Translations under genes and position numbers: made by a program
Part shown: positions 1 to 8,771 of the stretch, piece after piece
How the letters are laid out: each line of letters begins with the position of its first letter
Position numbering within the stretch: the first letter of the stretch is position 1
Notes under the pieces: model-generated
What the model was told of the DNA's origin: nothing
Seen by the model: the letters and a program-made list of their open reading frames with translations, nothing else
The model's database searches: none
Source: Sphaerotilus sp.
GTDB taxonomy: Bacteria; Pseudomonadota; Gammaproteobacteria; Burkholderiales; Burkholderiaceae_C
Reading direction: 5' to 3'
DNA: 64,000 bases
Assembly (NCBI GenBank): GCA_013299055.1
Contig: JAAFKB010000002.1
Span: 1-64,000 of the forward strand

Positions 1-63
1 ATATCCGACCGAGTAGTCCTCGAAGTTGGATCTGACGGATGGATTCCGTCCGAAGTCGAGAAT

Positions 64-2766
64 GTGTCCCAACCTCCCTTGCAGATGGACACGATCTGGG
101 CGGTCGTCGAGCGCACCGAGATTCCGGGCGACGAGGCACCGACTGATCCCATGCCCCAGGTCGAGCCGATCACCGAGGACGAGGCGAAGGCGCGATGCGC
201 CGAGCGGCAATTCGAGTTCGAGGATCTGGTCCCGTGGGCGCGGTTGACGCCGGTACTGCGGCAACGACTGGTGAAGTCGCGTCGGGCGGGGGTGGACATG
301 GCGGCGCTGTGCCGGGCGGTGGCGCGACAGCAGCCGCTGCGCCACCACCTGCCGCTGCGCACGTGCACGCGCTGGCATCCGGATCTCGTCGTCGTGCTGG
401 ACTTCAGCCCGCGCCTGTGGCCGTACCGCTGGGACATGCACCGCCTGTGCGCGCAGTTGCGGCGGCAGTGCGGGCGCCACGGCGTGTCGCTGCGCATCCT
501 GTCGAACGGGCCGTGGGGGCAGTGGACAGGGTGGCGCGGTGATGCCGGACCGGATGATGCAGCCGAGTTCGAGGCCCGCGACTGGGTGATGCCGGCGGCG
601 GGCAGTCGGCTGCTGATCGTCGGGGATCTGGGGCGGCTGTCGCCTGGCGGGGCGATGGAGCCGGCGTGGCGTGGCTTCGTGGAGGACGCGCTGGCGGCTG
701 GTGTGCAGGTCGAAGCACTGGTGCCGCTGGGGGCCGGGCAGGTGTCGGCGGAGTGGGCGGCGCGGTTGCCGGTGATCCGCTGGAGTCAGGATGGTGCGCT
801 GCGGCCAGAGCGGGGCGGCGCCGAAACAGAAGACGACGCGCATGACCCTGACTTTCAGTCTCTGATGGCGATGGTGGCCGGTCTGCGCCGAGTCGATCCG
901 CCGCTCCTGCGGGCGCTGCGCCGCGTGCTGCCGGGTCAGCATGGCAACGCTGGGTTCGAGGGGCTGGTGTGGAGCCATGCGGATGTGCGGGCGGGCATGG
1001 CGTGCGAGGTCGCACCCGAGGCGGCGGCGGGTTGGCTCGACCACTACCGCGAGCGGCTGGCGCCCGAGCTGCAACGCGCCCACCAGACCTTGCGCCGGAA
1101 GCACCACGGCCATCTGCGAGCGGCCCTGAACCACGAGGAGGTGCTGCTGCACGTGGCCCATGCGAGCGCGGACGCTTGTGTGGTGTCGGCAGAGGAAGTT
1201 GAGGTATCAGAGCAGTTTATGACGCGGGTAGCTCGCTGGGCGGGGGACACCGGTGGACAGGCGGCCCCGGAGGCGTGGCAGACGTTCGCCAGCGAGGCCG
1301 TACGCCGTGCCGATCCGCGCACGGCGCAGCGGTTCGCGGGGATCTATACCGATCTGCTGGCCGCTGACCTGATGCGGCGAGGCGTGACGCGGCCGGAGGG
1401 CGAGGACTTGCCGGCCTGGGCAGAGGCTTCGCGGTTGATTGGGCGGCTGGCGCAGAGGCCAGGAGCGGCTCGTCGGTATTGGCTGGTTGAGGACATGCGG
1501 CGGCGGTGCGTTCAGCTTCAGCCGGAGCCACCGGGTACTCTGCAGCGGATGCTGACCGCGCCAATCGACGCGGGCCACGTCATCGTGGGCGAAACCGGCG
1601 AACCTCGGTTGGTCGTGTTGGATGGCGCAGTGGTTCGGTTGTGTGGCGTGGACGAGCGGCAGGCACTGGCGCTACGTGCAGGGTCATCACAACTGCTCGT
1701 GGCACCCGTGCGTCGGCCCCACGGCATTGAGGGATGGTTTTGGACTTCGGCGAATCCGGCCGTGGCGCTGGCCCTGGTTCTGCCGGATGGACTTCCCAAG
1801 CCTTCGGGGCCGGTCAGATTCGAACCACCGGATGAGTTCGATGCTGATCGTCGTTTTCATCTAGTCAGTTCCACTACCGACCGCTACGGGGTGTTCCGCG
1901 ATGTCGTGTTCCGTGGTGTCACGCAGCGAATGCGCTGGATACCGCCCGGCCGATTCCTGATGGGTTCTCCTCCTGATGAACCGGAACGTTTCGGTAACGA
2001 AGGCCCGCAGCACGAGGTCACGCTGACCGAAGGTTTTTGGTTTGCAGACACGGTCTGTACTCAGGCTCTGTGGCGAGCGGTGACTGGCGAAAACCTGAGT
2101 TCATTGGACGATGATCCTGAACGTCCAGTTGTAAACGTACGCTGGGACGATGTGATAAAACTGTTTCTGACACCGCTATGCAGTGAATCGGACAGGCTGT
2201 TGTTGTTCCTTCCGACGGAGGCTCAATGGGAGTTTTCCTGCCGAGCAGGCACCACAACTGCTTTTGAGTTCGGTGGTGACTTTGATCCGGCGAGGGTGAA
2301 TGCGCACGGTGGCCGGACTATGCAAGTGCGTGCGCTTCCGCCGAATCGCTGGGGGCTGTACCAGATGCACGGAAACGTGTGGGAGTGGTGTTCGGATGTT
2401 CCGAGAACCTATACGGCAGAGGAAAAGACAGATCCGGTTGGAGGGCAAGCCGGCTCTCCTCGCGCGTTGCGCGGTGGCGCTTGGGATTTCGATATTCGGT
2501 GTGCTCGCGGTGCTTGCCGTGATGTCAACCATCGCAGTCGCCGAAGTGGAAGCATCGGTTTTCGGTTCGCTATGAGGGATATCGATCCGGTTCAACAGCG
2601 GCCAAGCAGTTCAGGGATGACTGAGTCTGTTGTATTTTCTGAGATGGATACTATGGTGGAAAGTACTATGGCGGCTGTTGATCCGTCGGAAAATGATCTA
2701 CGCGATGAGGGACTTGGATCGAGAATATTGATTTCGGTTAGCAAATTTTTCAGGAGGCGCTTGTGA
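64..2766 (+). CDS. vWA-like plus FGE-fold (SUMF1-type) two-domain protein, possibly 5' partial
   Basis: About 900 residues from a GTG at 64. The frame is open back to base 1, so the true start may lie left of the window; ATG at 85 is another candidate and neither has a convincing Shine-Dalgarno. Residues ~100-260 look like a degenerate von Willebrand A fold (VVVLDFSPRLWPY at the MIDAS position, then LLIVGDLGRLS), resembling SAV_2336-type N-termini. Residues ~270-600 are unassigned. Residues ~615-838 form an FGE-sulfatase, C-type-lectin-like domain: RFLMGSPPDE, LPTEAQWEFSCRAG, GLYQMHGNVWEWC, RGGAW, GFRFA. The active-site Cys pair that follows RGGS in true formylglycine-generating enzymes is absent (DF follows RGGAW), so a ligand-binding or effector role is likelier than sulfatase maturation. 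A tail of about 60 residues is AT-richer than the rest. The domains are seen; the role is inferred. Confidence 0.75.
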   Translation: MSQPPLQMDTIWAVVERTEIPGDEAPTDPMPQVEPITEDEAKARCAERQFEFEDLVPWARLTPVLRQRLVKSRRAGVDMAALCRAVARQQPLRHHLPLRTCTRWHPDLVVVLDFSPRLWPYRWDMHRLCAQLRRQCGRHGVSLRILSNGPWGQWTGWRGDAGPDDAAEFEARDWVMPAAGSRLLIVGDLGRLSPGGAMEPAWRGFVEDALAAGVQVEALVPLGAGQVSAEWAARLPVIRWSQDGALRPERGGAETEDDAHDPDFQSLMAMVAGLRRVDPPLLRALRRVLPGQHGNAGFEGLVWSHADVRAGMACEVAPEAAAGWLDHYRERLAPELQRAHQTLRRKHHGHLRAALNHEEVLLHVAHASADACVVSAEEVEVSEQFMTRVARWAGDTGGQAAPEAWQTFASEAVRRADPRTAQRFAGIYTDLLAADLMRRGVTRPEGEDLPAWAEASRLIGRLAQRPGAARRYWLVEDMRRRCVQLQPEPPGTLQRMLTAPIDAGHVIVGETGEPRLVVLDGAVVRLCGVDERQALALRAGSSQLLVAPVRRPHGIEGWFWTSANPAVALALVLPDGLPKPSGPVRFEPPDEFDADRRFHLVSSTTDRYGVFRDVVFRGVTQRMRWIPPGRFLMGSPPDEPERFGNEGPQHEVTLTEGFWFADTVCTQALWRAVTGENLSSLDDDPERPVVNVRWDDVIKLFLTPLCSESDRLLLFLPTEAQWEFSCRAGTTTAFEFGGDFDPARVNAHGGRTMQVRALPPNRWGLYQMHGNVWEWCSDVPRTYTAEEKTDPVGGQAGSPRALRGGAWDFDIRCARGACRDVNHRSRRSGSIGFRFAMRDIDPVQQRPSSSGMTESVVFSEMDTMVESTMAAVDPSENDLRDEGLGSRILISVSKFFRRRL
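2752..2757 (+). promoter_or_regulatory. Consensus Shine-Dalgarno AGGAGG for the second FGE-fold gene
   Basis: AGGAGG lies 5 nt before the GTG at 2763, and that GTG overlaps the TGA of the upstream gene (GTGA). This fixes the start and shows translational coupling of the two FGE-fold genes. Confidence 0.8.
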
Positions 2767-3641
2767 TACTTTCCCGCCCCTTCCCCTTCCCGCCCGCCTG
2801 CGCAACCGCCTGGGGCGACGACCGCTACGGTCTGTGGTGTGAGATCCCCCTCAATGGCGTTGTGCAGCGGTTGCGCTGGATTGCGCCGGGCGTGTTCTGG
2901 ATGGGCTCGTCTGATGGCGAACGGGCGAGTTGCGGCGCCCAGGGTGATGACGGGTTCAGAAACTGGATCAAGAACGAAGCCCCGCGTCATCGTGTGGTGC
3001 TGACGCAAGGTTTCTGGCTGGCGGACACGGCTTCCACGCAGGTGCTGTGGCAGGCTGTGGTGGGTGACAGCCCTAGCGTGTTCAAGGGTGGGTCGGATCT
3101 ACCCGTGGAACAGGTTAGCTGGGACGATGTGACTGAGAAGTTCCTTCCTGCGCTAAACCGGCAGTTGGCTGAGGCCGAGGTGTTCCTGCCGACTGAAGCG
3201 CAGTGGGAATACGCCTGCCGTGCTGGAACGAAAACGGCCTATCACGTCGGCGAGACGATCACGACGGATCAGGTGAACTTCGACGGCAACCATCCTCCGC
3301 CCGGAGGAAAGGTCGGTGTCTATCGTCGACAGACGGTGCCGGTGAAGGCGCTGCCTGCGAATCCGTGGGGGCTGTACCAGATGCACGGGAACGTTTGGGA
3401 ATGGTGCGCCGATGCACGGCGGAGCTATGCCGAGGAAAGCGTGACCGATCCGAATGGGGGTCAAGACGGTCCCGGCCGCGCCCTGCGCGGCGGCTCGTGG
3501 GACTTCGGGGCTATATGTTCTCGCAGTGCCTTCCGCAACTACCTCGGCCGTGACGAGCGCTTTGCCAGCTTCGGCTTCCGGTTTGCGCTCAGGTCCGTCG
3601 AACCAAGCCGGCAGGGGGCCGGAGGCCCAGGACCGGACTGA
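2763..3641 (+). CDS. FGE-fold (SUMF1-type) single-domain protein
   Basis: 292 residues, nearly all one FGE-sulfatase/C-type-lectin-like domain (~33-275): FWMGSSDGE, FLPTEAQWEYACRAG, GLYQMHGNVWEWC, RGGSWDF (~243-249), FGFRFALR. As in the upstream gene, the position after RGGSW holds DF instead of the catalytic Cys, so formylglycine synthesis is unlikely. The GTG start overlaps the upstream stop by 4 nt and has a perfect Shine-Dalgarno. The two FGE domains share a 23-base identical stretch (2350-2372 and 3366-3388) covering WGLYQMHG, which suggests tandem duplication or gene conversion. The C-terminal 40 residues differ strongly between the copies, as in C-type-lectin display domains. It could be a binding partner or variant of the upstream protein; function unknown. 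Confidence 0.8.
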   Translation: MILSRPFPFPPACATAWGDDRYGLWCEIPLNGVVQRLRWIAPGVFWMGSSDGERASCGAQGDDGFRNWIKNEAPRHRVVLTQGFWLADTASTQVLWQAVVGDSPSVFKGGSDLPVEQVSWDDVTEKFLPALNRQLAEAEVFLPTEAQWEYACRAGTKTAYHVGETITTDQVNFDGNHPPPGGKVGVYRRQTVPVKALPANPWGLYQMHGNVWEWCADARRSYAEESVTDPNGGQDGPGRALRGGSWDFGAICSRSAFRNYLGRDERFASFGFRFALRSVEPSRQGAGGPGPD

Positions 3642-3673
3642 GTTCGCTGAAGGGTGCTGGGACGGGGCCACAA

Positions 3674-3692
3674 GCGCCCCCAGAGGGGGCGC
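3674..3692. terminator. GC-rich perfect hairpin between convergent genes, no U-tract
   Basis: GCGCCCCC and GGGGGCGC form an 8-bp perfect stem with loop AGA. It lies between the ends of the FGE-fold gene (3641) and the DUF29 gene (3732). A bidirectional transcription stop is the simplest reading, although no T-run follows on either strand. Confidence 0.4.
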
Positions 3693-3731
3693 CGCAGCGG
3701 GCCGAAGAGCCGCTATGCGCCGGTAGGCCGG

Positions 3732-4166
3732 TCAATCCCCCGGCAAGAACTCCACCGACAGCACCTGATCCATCGACCACGGGCAGCTCTCAGGGAAGTT
3801 GTCAAGCCCGGTTTCCTCAATCGCCTTGCCGACCGCGTCATCCCAGGTGCCTTCCAGCCAATCCGGGTCGCTCAGCGAAGCGCTGAGGCTGGGCGTCGCT
3901 CGCAGCGCCCGCGCCAGCGCCTTGCGCTGAACCTTGATCGTGCTGGTCCAACTGCTGCCACGCCGTGCCGGCTGATGCTGCCACTTCAGCAGATGCGCCA
4001 GCAGCACCGCCATGCGGCTGGCCAGCTCGCGCTTTTCACTCTTGCCCACGTCCTCGATCTCCTCGGCGATGTGCTCGATGTCGATGGCCGAGAGCTTGCC
4101 GGCCCGCAGCAGCGCCGCTTGCTCGCTCGCCCAGGCCACGATGTCTTTTTCGTAAGGCGTACCCAT
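3732..4166 (-). CDS. DUF29 domain-containing protein
   Basis: 144 residues. The N-terminal pattern YEKDIVAWASEQAALLRAG, then IEHIAEEIEDVGKSEKREL, then LLAHLLKWQ is the DUF29 signature; this family of small, mostly helical proteins is uncharacterised. The ATG at 4166 has GGAGG 6 nt upstream (minus strand). It lies 79 nt downstream of the SNF2 helicase on the same strand and converges on the FGE-fold gene. DUF29 genes are often patchily distributed and linked to mobile or toxin-antitoxin-like loci, but nothing here shows a partner. No signal peptide or membrane segment is seen. Confidence 0.85.
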   Translation of the reverse strand: MGTPYEKDIVAWASEQAALLRAGKLSAIDIEHIAEEIEDVGKSEKRELASRMAVLLAHLLKWQHQPARRGSSWTSTIKVQRKALARALRATPSLSASLSDPDWLEGTWDDAVGKAIEETGLDNFPESCPWSMDQVLSVEFLPGD

Positions 4167-4245
4167 CGGGAACCTCCGTCTGTGCAGTCCAAGTGCCCAT
4201 TGTCCATTCGGGGGCCCGCGACGCGGCAGCCCACCCGCGCCGTTT

Positions 4246-7200
4246 TTACCGCCCCTCCTGCATCAACGCCATCAGTTCTTCCGCCCGCAACACCCCCGCC
4301 ACCTCGCTCCCCTCCAGCACACTGTCCGCCAGCTCCCGCTTGTCCTGGTGCAGCGCCACGATCTTCTCCTCCAGCGTCCCCGCCCGCACCAGCCGGTAGA
4401 CCGTCACCGGCCGCTGCTGCCCGATGCGGTGGGCGCGTCCGCTGGCCTGGTCCTCGGCCGCCGGGTTCCACCACGGATCGGCGATCACCACGTAATCCGC
4501 CACCGTCAGGTTCAGCCCGAACCCGCCCGCCTTCAGGCTGATCAGGAAGAAATCCCCATCCCCCCCCTGGAACGCTGCGACCCGCTTCGTCCGCTCCAGC
4601 GCCGGCGTGGACCCGTCGAGGTACTGATACCGCAACCCCGCAGCGTCCAGCGGTTCCTTCAGCAGCGCCAGAAAATCCACGAACTGGCTGAACACCAGCG
4701 CCTTGTGGCCGTTCGCGGCGAGTTCGGCCGCCAGCTCTCCGAACGCCTTCACCTTGGCGCCGACCAGCTTGATCTCCGGCGTCACCAGCCGCGGATCACA
4801 CGCCGCCCGCCGCAGCTTCGTGAGCTGCGCGAGGATGTTCAGGTGCGACTGGCCCGGCTTGTCGTCCTCCATCGCCTTCTCGGCGTCGCGCAGGGCTTGC
4901 CGGCGCAGGGCTTCGTAGTGCGCGTGCTCGGTCGCATCGGCGTCCACCAGCATCGTCAGCTCGGTGCGCGGCGGCAGGTCGTCGAGCACCTGCGCCTTGG
5001 TGCGGCGCAGGATGAACGGCGCGATCAGCTTGCGCAGCGTGCGCTGTGCCCCCCGATGCCGGTCGCGCTCGATCGGCACCGCGAAGCGCAGGTTGAACGT
5101 GCTCGCCGTCCCGAGCAGCCCCGGATTGCACACCCGCATGATCGACCACAGCTCCGACAGCCGGTTCTCGATCGGCGTGCCCGACAGCGCCAGCCGGAAC
5201 GCCGCGCTCAGCTCATGCACCGCCTGGCTGCGCTTGGCGGTGGCGTTCTTGATCGCCTGCGCCTCGTCGAGCACCAGCGTGTGCCACTGCCGCGCCGCGA
5301 AGGCTGTGCCGTTGAGCTGCTGCAACTGGTAGGACACGAGCACCACATCGCCCGCGCCGAGGTCCGCCAGCAGCGCATCCCGGTCCCCCTGCGCATCGCC
5401 TTCCGCATACGGCATCAGCCGCAGCGACGGTGCGAACCGGCGCGCCTCTGCCTGCCAGTTGCCGATCAGCGAGGTCGGCGCGACCACCAGCGCCGGCCCG
5501 CCCGCCGCCCGCGCCAGCAGCACCGCCAGCGCCTGCAGCGTCTTGCCCAGCCCCATGTCGTCGGCGAGCACGGCGCCCAGCCCGGTCTCGGCCAGCCGCA
5601 TCGCCCATTGGTAGCCTTCCTCCTGGTACGGCCGCAGCGTGGCTTGCAAGGTGCGCGGCAACACCGGCTCGAATTGCTGTGCTTCCACCAGCCGGTCGAT
5701 CTGCGTGCGGAACGCCTTGTCGCTGTCCAGGTCCGCGCCCTTGAGCGTCGTGTCCAGCCACACCGCCGCCACGGGCGTCACGCGGGCGGCGTCGGTGCGG
5801 TGGATCTCGGCGACGCTGGCCAGCTCGTCCAGCCGGCTGCGCAGCTCCTCCGTCAGCGCCAGATAGCGCCCTTCGCCCATCGGGATGAAGCGGCTCTTCT
5901 CGCTCGCGCTCCAGTCCAGCAGCCGCCCCAGGCTGACCACCAGCTGCTCGTTGAGCGTCACGCCGCCTTGCAAGGCCAGCCACTCCGAGCCGGACTTGAC
6001 ACTGACCTTCAGCGCCCCGAGTCCAGCGGTATCCACCCGGATCGCCTTGCCCTTGGGCCAGTCCAGCGCCATCACCGCGTTCAGCGTGTGCAGCCGCTCC
6101 AGCAGCGCCAGCGCCTGGTCCGGCTGCTCGACCAGCCACGCGGCCGGCGCGTCCTTCAGGGGCGGCGACAGCATCGGGCAGGCATCCACCGTCGTCTCCA
6201 GGTGCGAGCGTTCGGCGGCAAGGTCACGCTGCACGCCCAGCGTCTCGTCGCCGACCTTGGCGATCAGGCGGGCGCGACCGCTGCCGGGGTTGACCCGCGG
6301 CCCGTCGGTGCCAAAGGGCATCACCACCAGCCGCAGCGCCACGCCGTCGCCCTCGGGCGTGAGTTCGGCCCGCAGGCGCGATTCGGTCGGCACGTCGCGG
6401 GCGGCGGCGGTCGTGTCGCTGTGCACCTGGAACTGCGCGCCCAGGCTGCGCAGCACCTCGTCCAGTTGCGCCGACGCCGCCTTCGGCACCTCCAGCCCGG
6501 CGCCGATGAGCTGCGCCGCCCGCGTCTGCGCGGCGTTGAAGCGGACGAGCCGGGCGTGCTGCGGCCCGTCGCGCAGGATCGTCAGCACACGCAGCGCGTC
6601 GGCCTCCTTCTGGTCGGCCGCGCTGGTGATCCACAGCTGCGGCTCCTGCCGCTCGGCGCGGGCGTCGGCCCAGCGTGGTGGCGGCTGCAGGGTGACGCGC
6701 AGCCGCTCGCCCAGATCGGTCACGTCCAGCACTGGCGGCGCCTCGGTCAGCTCCACCGCCACGTCGGGCGTGTCGTCAAAGGCGACATGCGGATGCCCGA
6801 CCAGCGCCACCGCGGCGGCGGCCAGGTCAAAGCGCAGGCTGCGGTCCCGCGGGTTGACACGCAGCGTGCGGGCGACCACGGCGTCGTGCGTGGGCAGCGT
6901 CTCGGCCTTCGACAGCTTGAGCAGTGAGGCCGCCTTGGCCTTGCCCCAGCCGCGCAGGCCGCGTTTCTGCTCCATCGGGCTGATGTCGCTGAGCGCGCCG
7001 TAGTCGTTGACGGTCATCACCCAGACCAGCCGCGTCTCGGCCGCGATGACGGTGGTGCCGGCGACCTCGCCTGCACCGCTCCCCGCGATGGCGGCCAAGG
7101 CGGACAGCGCGCTACGCCAGGCGTCGCCCTCGCTGGCGCTGGCCACGAAGAAGGGCGACGGCGCGGGCTTGCCTTGCAGGACGGCCAGCGCCCCGTCGAG

Positions 7201-8589
7201 CTGCGCGCGCAGGCCGTGCAGCCCGACGCCACGCAGGCGTTCGCCGAGCACGCGGGCGGCGTCGAGCTGACCGGCGCTGAGGGGTTCGGCACCAGGGCGG
7301 TCCTTGAGCCAGGCGCGGGCCAGCCAGCGGTAGAGGTCGAGCGGGTCGTGCTGGAACTCGCTGCTGCGCGGCACGAGTTCGGCCAGATCGCGCCGCGCCT
7401 CCCCCAGCCGCATCTGGATCGCCAGCGCGAGCACGCCCCACGGCGAGGTCGGATCCGGCTGGCGCTTGCCGCTCTCGGCCAGGCAGAACTTGAGCGCCTT
7501 CTGCAGCCGCGCCGGCGTCGGCGCCGATCCCGCCATCAGCGCCATCGCATACGGCAGCCCGACGGTCGCCGGCACCAGCCCCTTGCGCTTGCCGCTGAGC
7601 GAGCGCAGGCGCTCCTGCACGGCATCCACGGTGGCGATGCAGCCGTCCCAGTCGCCTTGCTGGAACTGGCGCCCGCTGTCGAAGCTGTCCGCCATGGCTT
7701 GCAGCATCGGGATGTGGGTGTCCAGTTCCGCATCGCCGCCGGGTTGCAGCATGGGCGCCAGCACACCGGCCAGGTCAGTGAAGTCACCCGCCAGCATCAG
7801 GTGTTCGGCGTGGACGACGGGCAGCGCAGTCTGGACGAGGCTGTGCAGCAGGGCCGGGTCGTGCCTGGCGCGTTGTCGCAGGGCTTCGGCCATGGCCCGC
7901 AGCGGCAGCTGGCTCGGGTTGACCCACTGCTGGTTGAGCAAGGTCAGGTGCTCCCGCAGCACCTCGGCCTGCACCTGCGGGTGCAGCAGCGGGAACAGCG
8001 CCTCGTCCAGCACGTCGTGCAGCGCACGCTCCAGCACATCCCCCCACTCCATGCCCCAGCGGCAGCCGGTGCGCAGCGCCTCCAGCATCTCCGGGCCTTG
8101 TCCGCTGAACGCGGTCAGCCGCGTCACCGCACAGGCCATCTCCAGGTTGCTGAACCGCCAGTACGGCGTGCCGATGCGCACTGCCTGGTGCGGGTCGTCG
8201 GCCTGCAGCAGGGCGGTCAGCAGGTGGGGGGTGGCTTCGCGCTGCAGCAAGGCCCGGTAGGTGGCACTGGCATGGCCGGGCTGCACACGCCAGTGGCCCA
8301 GGCGGTGGGGATGCTCGCCGACGAGACCCGCCTGCGCCAGCGCCGTCAGCGCCGCGCTGAGCTGGTCGTTGGTGTACCGCTTGCCGTCCCGGTTGCGCCA
8401 GGAGAGGGCGGCCAGCAGCGTGTTCAGCCAGGTGCGGGTGCGGCAGGAAACGCCCAGGGCCAGCGCGTGCAGGACATCGCGCTGCTCGCCGGCTGCGCCA
8501 CCGAGGGGCTTGGAGGGGGTGGTGAGATCGGGCATGGCGCCGGATTGTGCCCGGATCAGGGGGATGCACCCTGTTCGCGGGATACCCAT
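4246..8589 (-). CDS. SNF2-family DEAD/DEAH-box helicase with long N-terminal extension
   Basis: Up to 1447 residues. The C-terminal third is a complete SWI2/SNF2 motor: LRPYQEEGYQWAM, Walker A DDMGLGKT (~1008-1015), a DEAQ box (~1104), LALSGTPIENRLSELWS, then the second RecA lobe with FSQFVDFL, LKAGGFGLNLT and the arginine finger SGRAHRIGQQRP (~1382). Such motors translocate on duplex DNA and remodel protein-DNA or RNA polymerase complexes. The ~980-residue N-terminal part has a winged-helix-like beginning and long helical stretches but no domain I can name. The start is uncertain: ATG at 8589 gives the longest form, ATG at 8535 (MPDLTTPSKPL) is equally plausible, and neither has a clear Shine-Dalgarno. 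RapA/HepA-like housekeeping or genome-defence roles both remain possible. Confidence 0.88.
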   Translation of the reverse strand: MGIPRTGCIPLIRAQSGAMPDLTTPSKPLGGAAGEQRDVLHALALGVSCRTRTWLNTLLAALSWRNRDGKRYTNDQLSAALTALAQAGLVGEHPHRLGHWRVQPGHASATYRALLQREATPHLLTALLQADDPHQAVRIGTPYWRFSNLEMACAVTRLTAFSGQGPEMLEALRTGCRWGMEWGDVLERALHDVLDEALFPLLHPQVQAEVLREHLTLLNQQWVNPSQLPLRAMAEALRQRARHDPALLHSLVQTALPVVHAEHLMLAGDFTDLAGVLAPMLQPGGDAELDTHIPMLQAMADSFDSGRQFQQGDWDGCIATVDAVQERLRSLSGKRKGLVPATVGLPYAMALMAGSAPTPARLQKALKFCLAESGKRQPDPTSPWGVLALAIQMRLGEARRDLAELVPRSSEFQHDPLDLYRWLARAWLKDRPGAEPLSAGQLDAARVLGERLRGVGLHGLRAQLDGALAVLQGKPAPSPFFVASASEGDAWRSALSALAAIAGSGAGEVAGTTVIAAETRLVWVMTVNDYGALSDISPMEQKRGLRGWGKAKAASLLKLSKAETLPTHDAVVARTLRVNPRDRSLRFDLAAAAVALVGHPHVAFDDTPDVAVELTEAPPVLDVTDLGERLRVTLQPPPRWADARAERQEPQLWITSAADQKEADALRVLTILRDGPQHARLVRFNAAQTRAAQLIGAGLEVPKAASAQLDEVLRSLGAQFQVHSDTTAAARDVPTESRLRAELTPEGDGVALRLVVMPFGTDGPRVNPGSGRARLIAKVGDETLGVQRDLAAERSHLETTVDACPMLSPPLKDAPAAWLVEQPDQALALLERLHTLNAVMALDWPKGKAIRVDTAGLGALKVSVKSGSEWLALQGGVTLNEQLVVSLGRLLDWSASEKSRFIPMGEGRYLALTEELRSRLDELASVAEIHRTDAARVTPVAAVWLDTTLKGADLDSDKAFRTQIDRLVEAQQFEPVLPRTLQATLRPYQEEGYQWAMRLAETGLGAVLADDMGLGKTLQALAVLLARAAGGPALVVAPTSLIGNWQAEARRFAPSLRLMPYAEGDAQGDRDALLADLGAGDVVLVSYQLQQLNGTAFAARQWHTLVLDEAQAIKNATAKRSQAVHELSAAFRLALSGTPIENRLSELWSIMRVCNPGLLGTASTFNLRFAVPIERDRHRGAQRTLRKLIAPFILRRTKAQVLDDLPPRTELTMLVDADATEHAHYEALRRQALRDAEKAMEDDKPGQSHLNILAQLTKLRRAACDPRLVTPEIKLVGAKVKAFGELAAELAANGHKALVFSQFVDFLALLKEPLDAAGLRYQYLDGSTPALERTKRVAAFQGGDGDFFLISLKAGGFGLNLTVADYVVIADPWWNPAAEDQASGRAHRIGQQRPVTVYRLVRAGTLEEKIVALHQDKRELADSVLEGSEVAGVLRAEELMALMQEGR

Positions 8590-8771
8590 CCCAAGGGAGG
8601 GCGCGCGCCGTGGGCGGCCGTCTGTCCGGGTTCACCTGATCGCGGGGGCGCGGGGCTGGTACCACGCTATCCGTCCCGGTGCCCGTGATGGATTGCCCCG
8701 CGTTTTATCAGTTCCGCTCTAACAATTGCTTGCATGCGGGCCAGCCTGGGCAACCCGGGTGACGGAGAAAA

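Noticed and set aside
1906..3610. Active formylglycine-generating (sulfatase-maturing) enzymes
   Set aside because: Both copies lack the active-site Cys pair after the RGG motif, and no sulfatase gene is near.
4348..6927. 859-codon plus-strand frame opposite the helicase
   Set aside because: Gln/Arg/His-rich shadow with no recognisable domain; the minus-strand helicase is certain in this part.
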